Source: Prinia subflava (lineage: Eukaryota; Chordata; Aves; Passeriformes; Cisticolidae). From it: a stretch of 64,000 bases of DNA. The stretch is taken from assembly GCF_021018805.1 (NCBI RefSeq), contig NC_086249.1, positions 76,720,472 through 76,784,471 on the forward strand. Reading direction: 5' to 3'. Position 1 is the first letter of the stretch. Each line of letters opens with the position of its first letter. Position numbers and translations under genes: made by a program. The notes beneath the pieces are model-generated. The model did no database searches. It worked only from the letters and a program-made list of their open reading frames with translations, and was not told the origin of the DNA. This document shows, one piece after another, positions 13,301 to 24,707 of the stretch.

Positions 13301-16300
13301 TTTTTCCCTTCCTGGAAAGACACCGCTGTTTTTTCTTTGCAGGCTGTTGACAAACTCTGTCAACTCACACTTCCACGTTGATATATGATGCAGTCTTGAA
13401 TGTGAATAAAAGTCAGAAATAAAACTACAATCTGAAGGTTTGGACACAGGTAAGGAAGCTGCCTTGCTAGGAGCAGGTACAGAAGTGCTTTTTGTGCTTG
13501 AAGGCCCCTGAACAGTTGAGTGGTGAGCACCATTTATTTTAGTATTACTGTGCAAAAATGAAGATGAGGATGAGTTACTCATAGTCCTGTGTGGACTCCA
13601 CAAAAAGTCTGTACTTTTGTTGCTGTGCTGCAACTGCTGCACTGCGCAGTCTCTAAAGTCAACCATGCCTTTGCCAGTCTTCCCCTCCTCGTGCACAGGG
13701 CTTGGAGACAACCTGCTTGCAACACCGTTGCCGGAGGGCACCAAGCAATCCTGTGTCTTTAAGGCACTGGTAGAAGTGTGTGTGTGTCCATTAAAAAGGG
13801 CAGTGCTGTCTTTACGAGATTGAATCCCATTTTGTTTCCGGATGGGAAGAATCTCCTCCAGCTCTGTAAATCCAAAATCGTCACTTTCTTCTTCCTCTTC
13901 TTCATTCCAGCTGCTTATTCCATTGGGTGTGATTTCATTTTCCATTTCATATTTTTTAATGTGATTTCTGAAACAGACACAAGAATTAAATACTGTATCT
14001 TTTATAAATAAGCCACATTTACATGTAATTCCAAGCTTTTTCTTCCTAGTTGTTCTCAATACATACTTCAGTTACATTCCCAAGACAATTATCTCAAATT
14101 CTGCGCCACATCCTCTCAATAGCACAAAATATAAAGCCATACCAAGGATTTTACAGATTTCAAGTATTATTAACTAGGAGTTTACATGGGAGTAACCATG
14201 CTTATATCAGAAAAGCTATTTCCAAGGCCTTTACCCTGGCAGGCAGTCTACAACTGAATTACAATAATTATTTACTTGTTAACACAACTGTACTGTCACG
14301 CACAGCATGAATGTTGAAGTATGCAAACCTTCAGAAGGAGTTGTCCTTTATTCAAGAGATGCTATTTTCCTTAACTAGTTATAAACAAACAAAAAGAAAA
14401 GAGAAAGTATACACAGAGAACTATTTTTTAGGAAATTATTTTAGATTGATGTTAATTTTATTTTTTCTTAATGAAAAAATCTGTTCCAGCTCTAAAAATC
14501 AAGTGTATACATAGCTTTGATAAAAACCACAAACAAATCAGCTTTCAGCTTTTAACATATAAACCAAAGTATTCTGATACAAGCGCACTAGTACAAAGAT
14601 AAAGCTTTCATTCAAAAAATTAACTCTGGCAATGAAAACCAAAGTCTTCAAGAGTTCTACACACTCTTGATCTGCTGGAAAAAACTAACAAACCCAACCA
14701 TCACTCCCAACTCCCAAAGCTAGCAATTTAAGTATGCACAAAAAGTGGGAAAATTAGCTATTCAGTATGCTACTGAAATCAGAAAGCCTATAAAGCATGA
14801 CAAAATATTGGTTAAGATTATCAAAACATAAGTTCCAGTAAACATAGTATTTTTGAAGAGTTGTGTGGTTGAAAATGGTATATTCAGTGGTACGTACTTA
14901 GTGGATAGGCAGGCTTTTAAAGTCATGTTTTTCAGACTATGTTGATATTTTGGGAAGTCTGAATATTCTTCTCATTTTAAAAATCTTGAACAATGCAAGA
15001 GTAAGTGGCGATGGTGATTGTACCACTCAGTGTTTAAAATATGGATAAGAAATTCTGCTTAAGATATTAATTTTGTGAGACTGGTTTTATTTTCCTAAAT
15101 GTAGACAAATCGCACTCATGTGGTGAAGTCTCCTCAGCATTATGCATGACTGGATTGTAAAAGAACCAGTGGACTGTTGAAGAACCCAGATCACCAGTAC
15201 AAATCAGAAATTACAGTATCTTGCACAGTATCCTTGGCCCTGTTTGAGCAGTAGTGTTGAACCAGATGACATCCAGATACCTTTTCCAACCTAAAAAAAT
15301 TCTATAATGTTATTATGCTTGTCTATAAAGAGCAAATGTGTATTTCTGAAAAACATGCAGGAATCTTCTTATTAAAAAAAATCTGTATTAGAGTTCAAGT
15401 GGAATGTTTCTTTCCAAATTCTAATTCCTCTGCCAGTTAAAAAGTTTCACTGGTGTTTTCTCTTCAAGCCTCCTCCCAAGGTCTTAGGTCTCAAGATACT
15501 GTTTTTATATTGTAATTTCATTTTTAATCCATCTTCTCTCTCAAAGCATGACTTAAACCTTGGTGTTAGCATACATTATGTATGCTGTGACTTTTTTAAA
15601 AGAAGCTAAAGAAAGAGATTAACAACTACTGTGCATTTATTCATTCCTAGGCACCTTTAGCAAAAATAGTCACCACCTTTTTACTTTTGAAATGAAGACC
15701 TACTTTTCAGTATCACCAGTCAGAATCCTTTAATGCATGCCTGTTGCTTCCATACAGATATATTACATCCTAGGACTCCTAGGTCATATTATCAAGCAAA
15801 CTGTGGGCCAAAGACTAGAGCCAAGGCTTGGAGTCAACGTAACCGAGTTCTTACCTCAACTATTTATACAGCTATACCTTACTTCTAAATTTCAGCACCT
15901 CAGAGTTTGCCTCTCTACAAAGCCGAAATGAGCTTTAAAAATGCTATTTACAAATACAAATTTGCTACGGGTGAATCATGAGCACCTGCATAACAAAATC
16001 AGAAACACTTACACCCTGTTGAGATCTTTAGCTATATTGCTTGGGCCTGGCACGGCATCTTCAGGTTTGCATATGCTGTTAAAGTTGAGACCTTTCTGGA
16101 CACTTGACTGCTTGGTGTAAAGCTGATACGGAATGTGCGAAAGGAGACGTCCAGCTTTAATGCTGAAAAAAAAAACCCCCAAAGAACAGGTTACTGCTTA
16201 AGAAACTTTTAAAAAAATCATAAACTTCTACGCTAAGCCCCCCACTTTTATATACTTGTCGTGTCTTCCCCAGCCCTTTTCTCACCCTTAACAAGATTGA

Positions 16301-19300
16301 ACCAAAAAGTAATTTGTGATGTGGTGACCGGTGCAGCAAAAGGTATTTGCAAAGATGTGCTGGTCAGTTGCCATGTCTCTTTCCATCTGACACACACAAA
16401 TCCCAAATACTTAAGTTAAACAGAAGTCAAAAAAAACCCCTTTGGTTAGTGATCCAGGTTATTCTACCTGAACAATGCTGACTGAGGTCTTTAACATCGA
16501 ACAAATTAGGTTAGAATTTGAGGTCAGCTAGGATATGGTTCACTGTTAAAAATTAACTACTTCTTCCATTCCACAAGGCTGATTACCCCATCTTGTACAA
16601 AATTCTCTGAAGCAAGCTAAACAGAAGAATAATTTCCAAAGAGACCTTCCATAAATATCTACAGCAATCATTCCAGTTATTCCTACTGTGTTCCAGTATA
16701 TCTCCCTCTTCTTTTTCTTCTTCCGCTGAAACTGCAATTATACTTGAGTAACTGCTAAATACTTGAGAAGTTACTTGTAACTTCCCTAGGGAAGCCACAC
16801 ACATGGAATTGAAATCATCTCCAAAATACACCCCAGGATGATTTAATCACTCCACCCCAACACCTGTTGCTGGCAGCAGAAATAACAGCCTTCCAAGCTG
16901 CACTTCACATCTTCTCTGTATACAATTCTTCATATTGAACACTGGCTCAGAGAGATGCTGGGACTTCTTCCAGCAGAGGAACTTCTCCCATATCAGATTA
17001 GTACTAGCATTTAGTTTTGAAGATAGAACTGGAGTCAGATTTTAAAGATAATTTAGTTCAGTGTTTTTCTGTTCTTCAGCACCTGAATGCTTTCTCTTGC
17101 TTGAATCTGTACTACTGTCAAGGGAGCTGGACAGTAGAACAAAAGCCCTTGGGAGCTTTCTGGCTGCAATTAGAGACAATATAGTAGGAGATCACATTTC
17201 CCAATTAGATAAATTAAAACTAGTTAAGCACATACATATACTTGGCAAGGTTTCTATGGAAATGGGATAGCAAAACAGCCCCAAAAATATATCAATTAAA
17301 TACTGTTCGATACATGAATATATATAATTCATAAAGGAACATAATTTGCATTAAACACTGCCAAACATAGTTAAAAATACACCTGGGAAGAGTTCTGAAG
17401 CTTTCTTGTACAAAAAGTGGTAACGCAGCAACTGAGTTTTTACAATGCCTGATTTGACTGTTTCTCAGAAGACCGTGCGAACATAGGTGCAGAACCACCT
17501 TGGTAATACTTCAGAGTAATTGCTACAATTTCAAGATGATTAAATAAACCCACATTTATTTAAGAACTTGTTCATGATGTCAAGGTTTTAGCTACTGGAG
17601 TAGCTGTATTACTAGATCAACAAACTTTTTTTTTCCAAACTGCATTAAAATGCAGCATTAGGAATTCTAGTTTAGATGCATCATTCAAGATCTTTACCCA
17701 ATTCACCTTCCCTGTGTTACAGAATTCATAACCACTAAGAAAAAGTAGGTTGGAAGGGATCTCTGGAGGTCTCAAGTCCAAACACTGCTTAAAGTTACCT
17801 TTAAAGTTGTATCAGGCTGCCCAGGACTAAAAGTCCACCCAAATTTTGCATATCTCCAAAGGCAGAAATTCCACAACCCTCTCCTCTCTAGGCACCTGTT
17901 TCACTGCTTACTCCCTTTTAAAATCTTTAAGAATTTAACAGTCAAACTTTTCTTTGCTGCCAATTGTGACTATTGCCTCTTGTCCTCTTGCTGTACATCT
18001 TGAGGAAAAATCTGGCTCCATGCACTCCATAACCCCCATACAGGTAATGAAAGACAAAAATTAGACCCCATCCTAGTCTTCTCTCCAAGCAGAACAGAAC
18101 CAGCTTCCTCAGTCTCTTGTTACAGATAAAATGCTCATATTGGTGGCACTCCTCTGAACTGAGCACTGCAGTTGTCAGTACTTCTCTTACCGAAAAGCCC
18201 AAAATCCGACACACAACTGCAGATTTAACTTCAGAATTGTTGAACAAACTGGAAGAATAACTTGCCTTGATCTGGACTGTGGTCTTGTTAATGCAACCAG
18301 TATACTGTTAGCCTTTATCTCCACAAGGGCACAACTGCTGCTTCATGGTTATCTCTTAGGGTAAGACTTGGGGGTCCTACTGGATTACAAGGGTGTGTCC
18401 CAGCCAGTGAGTCCCTAGCCTGACTGGTTGCACAGAACTAATTCTGCCTTGTGTTTCAGGACTCTGCATTTTGCTTTGCTGCATTTCATCAAGTTTCTGC
18501 CATCCCATTCCTGCAGTCTGTTGATGCTCTCCAAAGGGCAGCCCTGCTCTCCAGTGTATCAGCTGTTGCCTTCTAAATCATCCACAAACTCGCTGAAGCT
18601 ACATTCCACTGTGTTACCAGTGGAACGCAGCTTCAGCCACTTCCAGCTACTAATGTCCACGTTTCTAGTGAAGACATTAAAGTGCTAGTGAAGACATGCA
18701 TCTGTCCCAGCACGAACCCTTCAGAAATGCCCCTTGTGGCTATTTGCTACTTTGAGCTGCTGACCACGATGGTGACCAAGGCAGTTGGGCCAGCACTTAC
18801 ATCCCTCAGCCAGCAGCCCACTATTCACATTCATATTTCTCTAATTTGTCTTCAATAATGCAACAGGGGACTGTGTCAAAAGTGCTACTGTAGTCATAAC
18901 AAATGATATCTACTACTCTCTTTCGCATTTGAAATCCTCATCAGAAAATTAGGTGTCATACCAGAGTAGTATTTTTTAAAATTATTTTAAACTATTTTCT
19001 TCATATTTGTATTAGATTAAGACAGTCCTTTAGGAAAAACATTCATCTAATTTGAAAATCGAAATAAGGAATCCACAAATCCTGGGACCTCATGTTAGTT
19101 ATCCTCAGTCTGTGGAAAGTGATTATAAATGCCAAAGAATGTTAAAAGAATATTCAAATTTGAAAGTCAAGCTCTCAGATCACCTGAATTTGGCTTTCAC
19201 TGCACAACAACCTTTCCATGCCACATAATGGCATGGTGTATTTTTCAAATAAAGGAATATTGACTTAAGAAGGCCTGCTTGTAAATCTCTTCATTTGTTG

Positions 19301-22300
19301 CAGACATGGAGAGGTAGTAAAAACACACAATAAGGGGCATGCAGAAAAAATGATTCTGTCACTACAGTAACCACACTACCACTCTGCAACACTGGATTTT
19401 GCAACTACTGTTACAGAAGATCTCTATGGGATGCTAATTAAAGCAAAATTCTAGAGCTACTTCCATTTAACAACAGGTTTATAAGAGTCTGACTTTAGAC
19501 CATAGTTCAGAATATGCAAAGCTTTTAATGCAGCAATGAATATGCCTTATTATCCTTGTGTAAGTAACTGCAGAATATTACATAGTTTCCATGGCACATT
19601 CCAAATGTTGAAGATTTTTGGTGTTTTACCTTAATGTCCATTAGGTGGCTCTCAAAAAAATTTAATTAAATAATAGCCATTGTAATGGTGCTATGTTACA
19701 TTCATTAATCTTTGGAAAGCAGACAGATGCTGTAGTGATAAGCACCAATAAAAGACAGGAATTAATTATTCATTTCATTACCAGCAAAGAATTGAAGTCA
19801 TATGCAATAAGTAAGGAACAGGAGACAAAAAGGAAGACAAGTCACTGTATTAGCAGTGTGCAACCTGAACTCAATCTTTTCTGTGCAGAGAATGTGGCAG
19901 GTGCCATAGTGAAAAAAGATAGCATGTGATCATGTAATTAAGGACTTAATCATAATATATGCACATAAGAAACAAATCAAAGCTCCACAAACAAATGGCT
20001 TCTTCATTTTGCAACCTTGGATGGCAAGACCAAAAATCTACCAACACTGTTTCACCAGCAGATTGCGACAGCAACATTTTAGGGTAGATGCTTAACCCAA
20101 CTGAAAAAGTCACAAACCTATCCTATTGTCTACAAGAGAACTGCAGAGGGACTTTTTGTAAGAGTGTGTAGTGACAGGACAAGGGGGAATAGCTTGAAGC
20201 TGACAGAGCGTAGGTGTTGATCAGATCGCTAAAGAAAGTCTTTAGTGTGAGGATGGGGAGGCACTGGAACAGATTGCTCAGAGAAGCTGTGGATGCCCCA
20301 TCCCTAAATAGCTGAGGCTTTGAGCAACCTCAGCCAAGGTCTAGTGGAAGGTGACCTAGTCCATGGCAGGGAGGTTGGAATTAGATGATCTTTAAGGTCC
20401 CTTCCAATTCTATGAAACTGGAAACACTACATCTACTACACTGATTTTCGCCAACTGATCTACTGAGAATGTAACTTGGTATTCCATACACAGAGAAGGA
20501 TTATTTAATCACTGAGTATTCTTTAATACTGTTGAAAAGAAAGGGAAAAAAAAGAGAAGTGGTTGTAAAATTAGCTTCTATTCTAGATTCTGATATGAAT
20601 TCTGTTCTGTTGAGACAGCGAATTCCTCCATTTCCTTCTGCTCAAACTCATGTATCTGTCTATACTTGGTTCTTTGGACTTATTTTAGAGTATAACCTTC
20701 CAGAACCAGGATGCAAAACCTGAATACAAGACACCAGAATAAAAATTTTTGGAGATTTCACATATTAGGTTCTATCAAGTCTCTACTGAATGTATACCAG
20801 TTGATCTTTCCAACCTGGTCAAAACCATAGCAAGCTCTAATGGCACAATAAAAAAACAGTCACATCTTCCAAATAAAACCACATCTGCCATCACTCTTCC
20901 AAGTCCTTTAAACAGAGGGGTGAAGCCCTAAAACTGTTGGGAAAAAAAAAAAAAAATCTATCTGAAGTCTTTTTCAAATGGACTAACTTAAAATGTCTAA
21001 CTGAAGTTTAAAAATTGACCATGAAGATATATAAAACAGCTGAATACAAAGGACTGAAAATCAGCAAACTGCAAATAAGCTTTCACATATGCACTGCAGA
21101 ACAGTTCCTTGCCTGTTTCTGCTGGTCATCTAGGAAAGAGACTATTTAAGAATGGCATGACACTGGCAGGATAATTTCTAGAACATATTCCTGTTCTATT
21201 TCCTGTGGGCTCCTCAGACAGAAGAAGAGAGATGCCACATTAACTGCTCTGAGCTTAGCTATTGTCTTTTTCAAGGACAACTTCAGGGGATTCTATACAT
21301 TCCAGAGCATGGAGAAACCAAAGAACATAAATACTTTGTAAATAAAATGTGGACTTTTTTTTTCCTTTAGTTTTTATTATTTTCTTACAAAGTCACAATA
21401 CAATAAATGTTTAGATGGATTAGTTCCAATTTAATTGAGAACACTTCTCAATTGACATCCTTCTTTACATACAGATGACACGAAACTTATGCAATACACA
21501 GGACAGGAGATTCAAAAACAATCACATACTAGTTATTTAATATCCTAAGATGAAGTCTGGTCAATTGGTTAGATATTAAATGGAATTAACAGGATAATGT
21601 TCAATTTCCTAACATGCTTGAGACTTTCTGAACGTTCTTGGTAAAGTTTCTTATGGAACAATCCCTAAGAAGCAAATCTTCAAGGTAACAGTGGCATTTC
21701 CACTCAGCTGTTCCATGACTTACTTATTTTAAGCTAAACCATATTCGCAAATGTTATCTTTAATTTTTTTTCTCCTCAGATTTTTCTTGGTGTTTTTTTT
21801 TCCCCAAAAGGGTAAATCTCCAAGTGCAGCAGACCTAAACTTACCTTTCCACGATCCACTCTGGCCGAACCACTTTTTCTCCTTTCAATTCTTTTATTTT
21901 GGCATTTGGAAGATTGGTGGCAATAATGTGAGTTGTTTTTGATCTGGAATAGTACACATGGTATTGGCCCCCATGTAACATCATCAGCCGTCTTAATTCA
22001 TCAGCTGAGGGATCTAAAAATTAAAACCAGAAATATTCCTGTTTAGTGTCAGCAAATATAGTGAGAAAAAACTTTAATTGATAACTATGATGCCATAGTC
22101 AGAAAGAGTGAAAACAATCGTTTTACTCTAGAAAAAAACTTACAAGTTCTTCAAAAAAGAAATCACAAAAACATTTTGCAAGAAATGCAGAAAACTGTGT
22201 TTTTGAAAACACTAATTTAAAATGCAAACATTCTACTTGCTATAGAGGAACTTCCTACAATATATATGGCAGAAGACAGGGAAAAATACTTAAGTAGAGG

Positions 22301-24697
22301 TAATATTAAACTAGATCAAAAAATACATAACACAAAATTAGATTATCTCTTCACCAGAGTTCAGGAGAATAGTTCATACCCAGAAGCAAGAGAAAATAAT
22401 TAATATCAAAAGGGTTTAGCAACAGCACAGAATTCCTACTATGTAATTTCTGATCTACTGAAGCAGTTAACTCACTCCTTCCTTACCGAGTTATTCTTGA
22501 GTTGTTACAGGGAACAAAGAATACCTTAAAAACCAACAACTTTTCTGATCTCCACAATCGTTTTAAAAAGAGTACTTATTTTGCAAGCAGAGGTGAAGAA
22601 AAAAAAGAAAAAAGTGTTAGCTTTGGAAAATGTTTGCAGTGGTGTCACACAGGCACCAAAAGATTTGGGTCAACACTAACACAATGTTTGAATAGTGAAT
22701 CTAGCACAAGATATTAAAAAAAAGAAAAGCGGAACAATACAAGAATGAGGAATTTTTTTTTAAATGATATATTTACAATTCCTTTCAGTCAACTCTAAAA
22801 ATATGTCTAACACTTCATTATTTCTCTAACTTTTAACTAAAAATAGCACACACTTTGTCCAAATGTTACCTTTCCTACTCCAGCCTTTTGGACAATCATC
22901 TTCTGGAGTTCTTTTTGGGGACTAGCTGCTTGAAGAATACACAAATGCTGGATTTTCACTAAACAAACTGCCTGCATTAAACAACCAATCCAGATGTATT
23001 AATAGTTTAACATATCCACCTTAACCTCTTTCAATCCGTTTGAGCCCTGTGCTTAAACCAGCACTAATCTATCTCATAGAAGCTCTATGCATCAGTTACA
23101 TAATGATCACAACACTCCTGGCAGAGATCCCTGAAAAAGGCTTCTGGGGAGTTTCCAAAGGGTTATTAAAGCTGCTTTACAGAAGTAAGGAGAAGTATGA
23201 GCATGGTAGATTAAAAACCTTACTCCATTTAACATGCACTCTCAGTCCATCACAGATGGTCCCTACAATACATACATAGCTTACCTCTTCTCTTGTCCCT
23301 CCTTCCACTATCAGTAGGCTCTGTCTCACACATTATGCCACTCTGAGCAAGAAAACTTCGACATATTCTCCCAAATGTAAATTTAAGGCATACAATCTAA
23401 CCATCACTAATTTGAAAAATTAAAAATTTAATAAGTGTAGGAGGATGGAGGAAGTTAAAAGGCTTCATTTCAAGTAATAAGATCACAGAAACATGGAAAG
23501 AACTACTCCTATTTCTATAACTTATCTTATTGAAATGATACAGTAAACCAATATTTATATTCAGAACGTAAATGTGATTTTTTATTGAAAACCCTAATAA
23601 TAAAAAACAACAGAATACACAAAACATATACAGTAATTATCATGTATTTACTTAGCTGCAAATTCACGTGTTTTATAGTTACCTCTACTCAGGATGGTAA
23701 ACATGAGACCAACACAATACAGATCCTTAAAAAAATGAAAAATCACCTGTCAAGCCATTGACGTAGATGGCGACCCCGCTAAAGATACTTGATGAATTTC
23801 CATCCCTCTGTTGTTGTATGGCTGAATCTGACCGGAACTGATCCTCCAGTTTCTTAACTTTTGCTGACATGTACCCACCCTAGTTTTGAAATTAAAACAA
23901 AACACAACCCATGATGCCAGTCTTATTTCCTAATGTTTACATAAAGAAAGTGGTCAATTATAAGACTGGGAAGGTAAGCAACATTTGTCCAAACTGAATT
24001 TGTTTGACACACAGAAGACATTCTTTTTTCAAATGAAAAATAGCAAATGCTCCACCATAAACTTATATCTACAAGATAACTGCATCTTGTTACCAACATG
24101 GCAGGACTTATTTCATACTCCTTCATCTTTTTCTTACAGGAAAAGATTCTATAGATATAAAAATTCTTATAGAATAAAAAGAAGAAGAAAAAATGCTATG
24201 ATGCAAATTAGGATGCTAAATTGGTGGCTCACTGCCTAACAAAACAATGTGGTTCCATGTATTTTCAGTTCTTAAATGTAAGCAAGACAGTAGTATTCTA
24301 AACATTTATGTAAATTAGGTGCCTCAGTTATTGTTTGTCCAACTACAGAATGTGGTAGAGACAACCATAAATAGTTTTCGAATTATTTAGTTTATTTTTT
24401 AAATGGTGATTTAAAGCTATTCAAGGGTCTGCACTTATTAACAATGAAATTCAGTGATTATTGTGGACACAGACTTCAAAACCTGGTAAACACTTCTTTC
24501 AAACTTAATTATGTATTTTCAAGTAAAGCAAAAGGGTTTAATTTATAGCATCTTTTTGGCATGTATAACAAAACTGTAACCCTTTTTCAGCCACAGTGCC
24601 ATTTACCTCTTTTAAAAAAGCCACTATGCTTTCAACATACCCATGCTCCCCATCCATCGCCTTCGGCAGCTCGTTTCCGCCATCCGCCCCGCCTCAT
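387..24697 (-). CDS. REV1: REV1, deoxycytidyl transferase / Y-family translesion polymerase scaffold (5' part, 12 coding exons)
   Basis: REV1 inserts dCMP opposite abasic sites and damaged guanine, and scaffolds the other translesion polymerases in the nucleus. Joined exons on the minus strand: 24697-24641, 23879-23747, 22013-21845, 16162-16013, 13967-13255, 11462-11355, 9833-9717, 5086-4957, 3992-3864, 3169-3015, 2134-2015, 607-387. Every junction is GT/AG, phases agree, and the total is 2202 nt or 734 codons without a stop. Order: basic N-terminus (MRRGGWRKR), BRCT about 50-135, variable acidic linker, N-digit RLHH with Arg361/Leu362, palm with HVDMDCFF (Asp426) and SCDEALVD (Asp580, Glu581), thumb with a helix-hairpin-helix (LPGVG), start of the little finger. 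All catalytic residues known for the family are present. The human protein is about 1250 residues, so roughly 500 C-terminal residues lie beyond position 1. Identification rests on near-identity to remembered vertebrate REV1 motifs across all exons. Confidence 0.98.
608..2014 (-). other. REV1: REV1 intron 12
   Basis: AT-rich intron of 1407 nt; no transposable element or extra exon recognised. Confidence 0.9.
2015..2134 (-). CDS. REV1: REV1 exon 12 (residues 621-661, palm to thumb)
   Basis: 120 nt encoding SNILLARMATRKAKPDGQY and KPEEVDDFIRGQLVTSLPG. This is the end of the palm and the entry to the thumb. Acceptor TTTTTACAG, donor CCAG|GTACTC. Confidence 0.97.
2135..3014 (-). other. REV1: REV1 intron 11
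   Basis: 880-nt intron holding one short CR1 3' tail at 2775-2829; otherwise nothing recognised. Confidence 0.9.
2775..2829 (+). mobile_element. CR1 LINE 3'-end fragment
   Basis: GAGCTGGACTTGATGATCCT then GGGTCCCTTCCAACTCGG and a degenerate ATTCTATGAT-type tail, the signature of the CR1 3' terminus. Plus orientation, antisense to REV1. Confidence 0.8.
3015..3169 (-). CDS. REV1: REV1 exon 11 (residues 569-621, second catalytic motif)
   Basis: 155 nt. Contains SCDEALVD with Asp580 and Glu581, the second pair of acidic metal ligands of the Y-family palm, then LTPDEFANTIRTEIKDQT and ASVGMG (VGIG in human). Acceptor TTGATAG, donor ATGG|GTAAGT. Confidence 0.97.
3170..3863 (-). other. REV1: REV1 intron 10
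   Basis: 694-nt AT-rich intron with TAAT-rich stretches near 3300-3370; nothing else recognised. Confidence 0.9.
3864..3992 (-). CDS. REV1: REV1 exon 10 (residues 526-569, palm)
   Basis: 129 nt encoding GIKNGMFFGQAKKLCPNLQ and YDFEAYKEVARTVYEILAS, both highly conserved. Acceptor TTTTAG, donor CAAG|GTAATG. Confidence 0.97.
3993..4956 (-). other. REV1: REV1 intron 9
   Basis: 964-nt intron; nothing recognised. Confidence 0.9.
4957..5086 (-). CDS. REV1: REV1 exon 9 (residues 483-526)
   Basis: 130 nt. Its 3' end encodes the conserved AEIASCSYEAR motif. The preceding segment (EIRVPDQLDSS...) corresponds to a surface insert of vertebrate REV1 and is about seven residues longer here than the human version as I recall it. 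Acceptor TGCTCAG after a long T tract; the donor is CCAG|GTAGGT. Confidence 0.96.
6570..7030 (+). mobile_element. Decayed LINE-1/Tx1-like ORF1 fragment (tentative)
   Basis: A reading frame from 6521 to 6934 encodes a heptad-like coiled coil (LSSMEGKVENLSS, VEQRMEKSEAR). The sequence just after its stop, in a shifted frame near 6968-7010, reads ENIHILGI followed by MEE. This order resembles LINE-1-type ORF1, where a coiled coil precedes a block like SRRNNIRILGIPE. Frameshifts and stops show it is dead. L1-type elements are scarce in birds, so the assignment is tentative; a decayed host pseudogene is the alternative. Confidence 0.35.
7303..7332 (+). repeat. A30 homopolymer with flanking short direct repeats
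   Basis: Thirty consecutive A on the plus strand (T30 on the REV1 strand). AAGAAGTAACT at 7292-7302 and AAGAAGTAGCT at 7331-7341 flank it with one mismatch, resembling a target-site duplication around a bare poly(A) tail. Confidence 0.9.
9617..9644. repeat. (ATTT)7 microsatellite
   Basis: Seven perfect ATTT units in REV1 intron 8, about 70 nt inside the exon 8 donor. Confidence 0.97.
9717..9833 (-). CDS. REV1: REV1 exon 8 (residues 444-483, fingers)
   Basis: 117 nt encoding KPVAVTSNRGTGKALLRPGANPQLE and QYYQKKLLNGKA in consecutive conserved blocks. This is the fingers segment contacting the nascent base pair. Acceptor CCACAG, donor GCAG|GTACAC. Confidence 0.97.
9834..11354 (-). other. REV1: REV1 intron 7
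   Basis: 1521-nt intron. Contains a short TTTTC repeat at about 10963-10985; otherwise nothing recognised. Confidence 0.9.
10963..10985. repeat. (TTTTC)n short pyrimidine repeat
   Basis: About four units of TTTTC/TTTCT on the plus strand inside REV1 intron 7. Confidence 0.85.
11355..11462 (-). CDS. REV1: REV1 exon 7 (residues 408-444, first catalytic motif)
   Basis: 108 nt. Contains SCIMHVDMDCFFVSVAIRN with metal ligand Asp426 and the DCFF steric-gate region of Y-family polymerases. The dozen residues before it (NVSVASSAKPQ) differ from the mammalian sequence, but the splice phases join correctly to exon 6. Donor AAAG|GTCAGT. Confidence 0.97.
11463..13254 (-). other. REV1: REV1 intron 6
   Basis: 1792-nt AT-rich intron; no repeat or exon recognised. 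Confidence 0.9.
13255..13967 (-). CDS. REV1: REV1 exon 6 (residues 170-408, acidic linker and N-digit)
   Basis: The largest coding exon, 713 nt. Its first half is a poorly conserved linker with six consecutive glutamates (192-197) followed by SDDFGF. The second half holds conserved blocks NTKINGAHHSTVQGP and FYSHSRLHHIS. Arg361 and Leu362 in SRLHH correspond to the human Arg357/Leu358 pair: the arginine reads the incoming dCTP and the leucine displaces the template G. It ends in the KTGRSAL segment. Confidence 0.97.
13968..16012 (-). other. REV1: REV1 intron 5
   Basis: 2045-nt intron with one CR1 tail at 15235-15308; otherwise nothing recognised. Confidence 0.9.
15235..15308 (+). mobile_element. 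CR1 LINE 3'-end fragment
   Basis: GTGTTGAACCAGATGACATCC, then CTTTTCCAACCTAAA and TTCTATAAT: a degraded CR1 3' terminus in plus orientation, antisense to REV1. Confidence 0.8.
16013..16162 (-). CDS. REV1: REV1 exon 5 (residues 120-170, end of BRCT and following segment)
   Basis: Encodes SIKAGRLLSHIPYQLY and the following QSSVQKGLNF segment. The donor is read as AACAGGGT|GTAAGT, leaving GT as the first two bases of Val170. The alternative cut after CAGG would shift the frame of the large next exon. Length 150 nt. Confidence 0.96.
17720..18950 (-). mobile_element. CR1 LINE, 5'-truncated, about 1.2 kb
   Basis: The left end is the CR1 3' terminus in reverse complement (AGGTTGGAAGGGATCTCTGG, CTCAAGTCCAA). 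Rightward it runs through the reverse-transcriptase-coding part recognisable by landmarks such as CCACAAACTCGCTGAAG and GGACTGTGTCAAAAGTGCT. Many indels and substitutions indicate an old, dead copy. It lies in the same sense as REV1. Confidence 0.85.
20120..20416 (+). mobile_element. CR1 LINE 3'-end fragment
   Basis: Recognisable by GTAGTGACAGGACAAGGGGG, GCTGTGGATGCCCCATCCCT and GGTCCCTTCCAATTCTATGA. About 300 bp, 5'-truncated, antisense to REV1. Confidence 0.92.
21845..22013 (-). CDS. REV1: REV1 exon 4 (residues 64-120, BRCT core)
   Basis: Holds the diagnostic BRCT features: the glycine pair Gly78-Gly79 in LMMLHGGQYH, the THIIATNLP segment, and Trp116 in RPEWIVES. The BRCT domain of REV1 is known to contribute to PCNA binding and chromatin recruitment. 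Donor AAAG|GTAAGT; length 169 nt. Confidence 0.97.
22014..23746 (-). other. REV1: REV1 intron 3
   Basis: 1733-nt AT-rich intron; nothing recognised. Confidence 0.9.
23747..23879 (-). CDS. REV1: REV1 exon 3 (residues 20-64, start of BRCT)
   Basis: Acceptor CTAG at 23881-23880, donor ACAG|GTGA. It begins GGYMSAKVKKLEDQF and ends in the first BRCT strand (FSGVAIYVNGLT). It starts in phase 0 and ends after one base of the Asp64 codon. Confidence 0.96.
23880..24640 (-). other. REV1: REV1 intron 2
   Basis: 761-nt intron; nothing recognised. Confidence 0.9.
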
Positions 24698-24707
24698 ACT
24701 GAAGCTT
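24641..24707 (-). CDS. REV1: REV1 exon 2 (first coding exon, residues 1-19)
   Basis: A 67-nt exon. The acceptor follows a pyrimidine tract ending CTGCAG at 24708-24709 and the donor is TGG|GTATGT. The ATG is at 24697, only 10 nt into the exon, so nearly all of the 5' UTR comes from exon 1. It encodes MRRGGWRKR followed by a short GDGWGAW segment, matching the conserved N-terminus of vertebrate REV1. This start is preferred because it reproduces that N-terminus. Confidence 0.95.

Larger units (their letters stand above)
16163..21844 (-). other. REV1: REV1 intron 4
   Basis: 5682-nt intron. Holds a long CR1 in REV1-sense orientation (17720-18950) and a CR1 3' end in antisense (20120-20416). The segments 16.2-17.7, 19.0-20.1 and 20.4-21.8 kb show nothing recognisable beyond AT-rich sequence. 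Confidence 0.9.

Noticed and set aside
13617..14011. Plus-strand open frames opposite REV1 exon 6
   Set aside because: Antisense shadows of the conserved coding exon.
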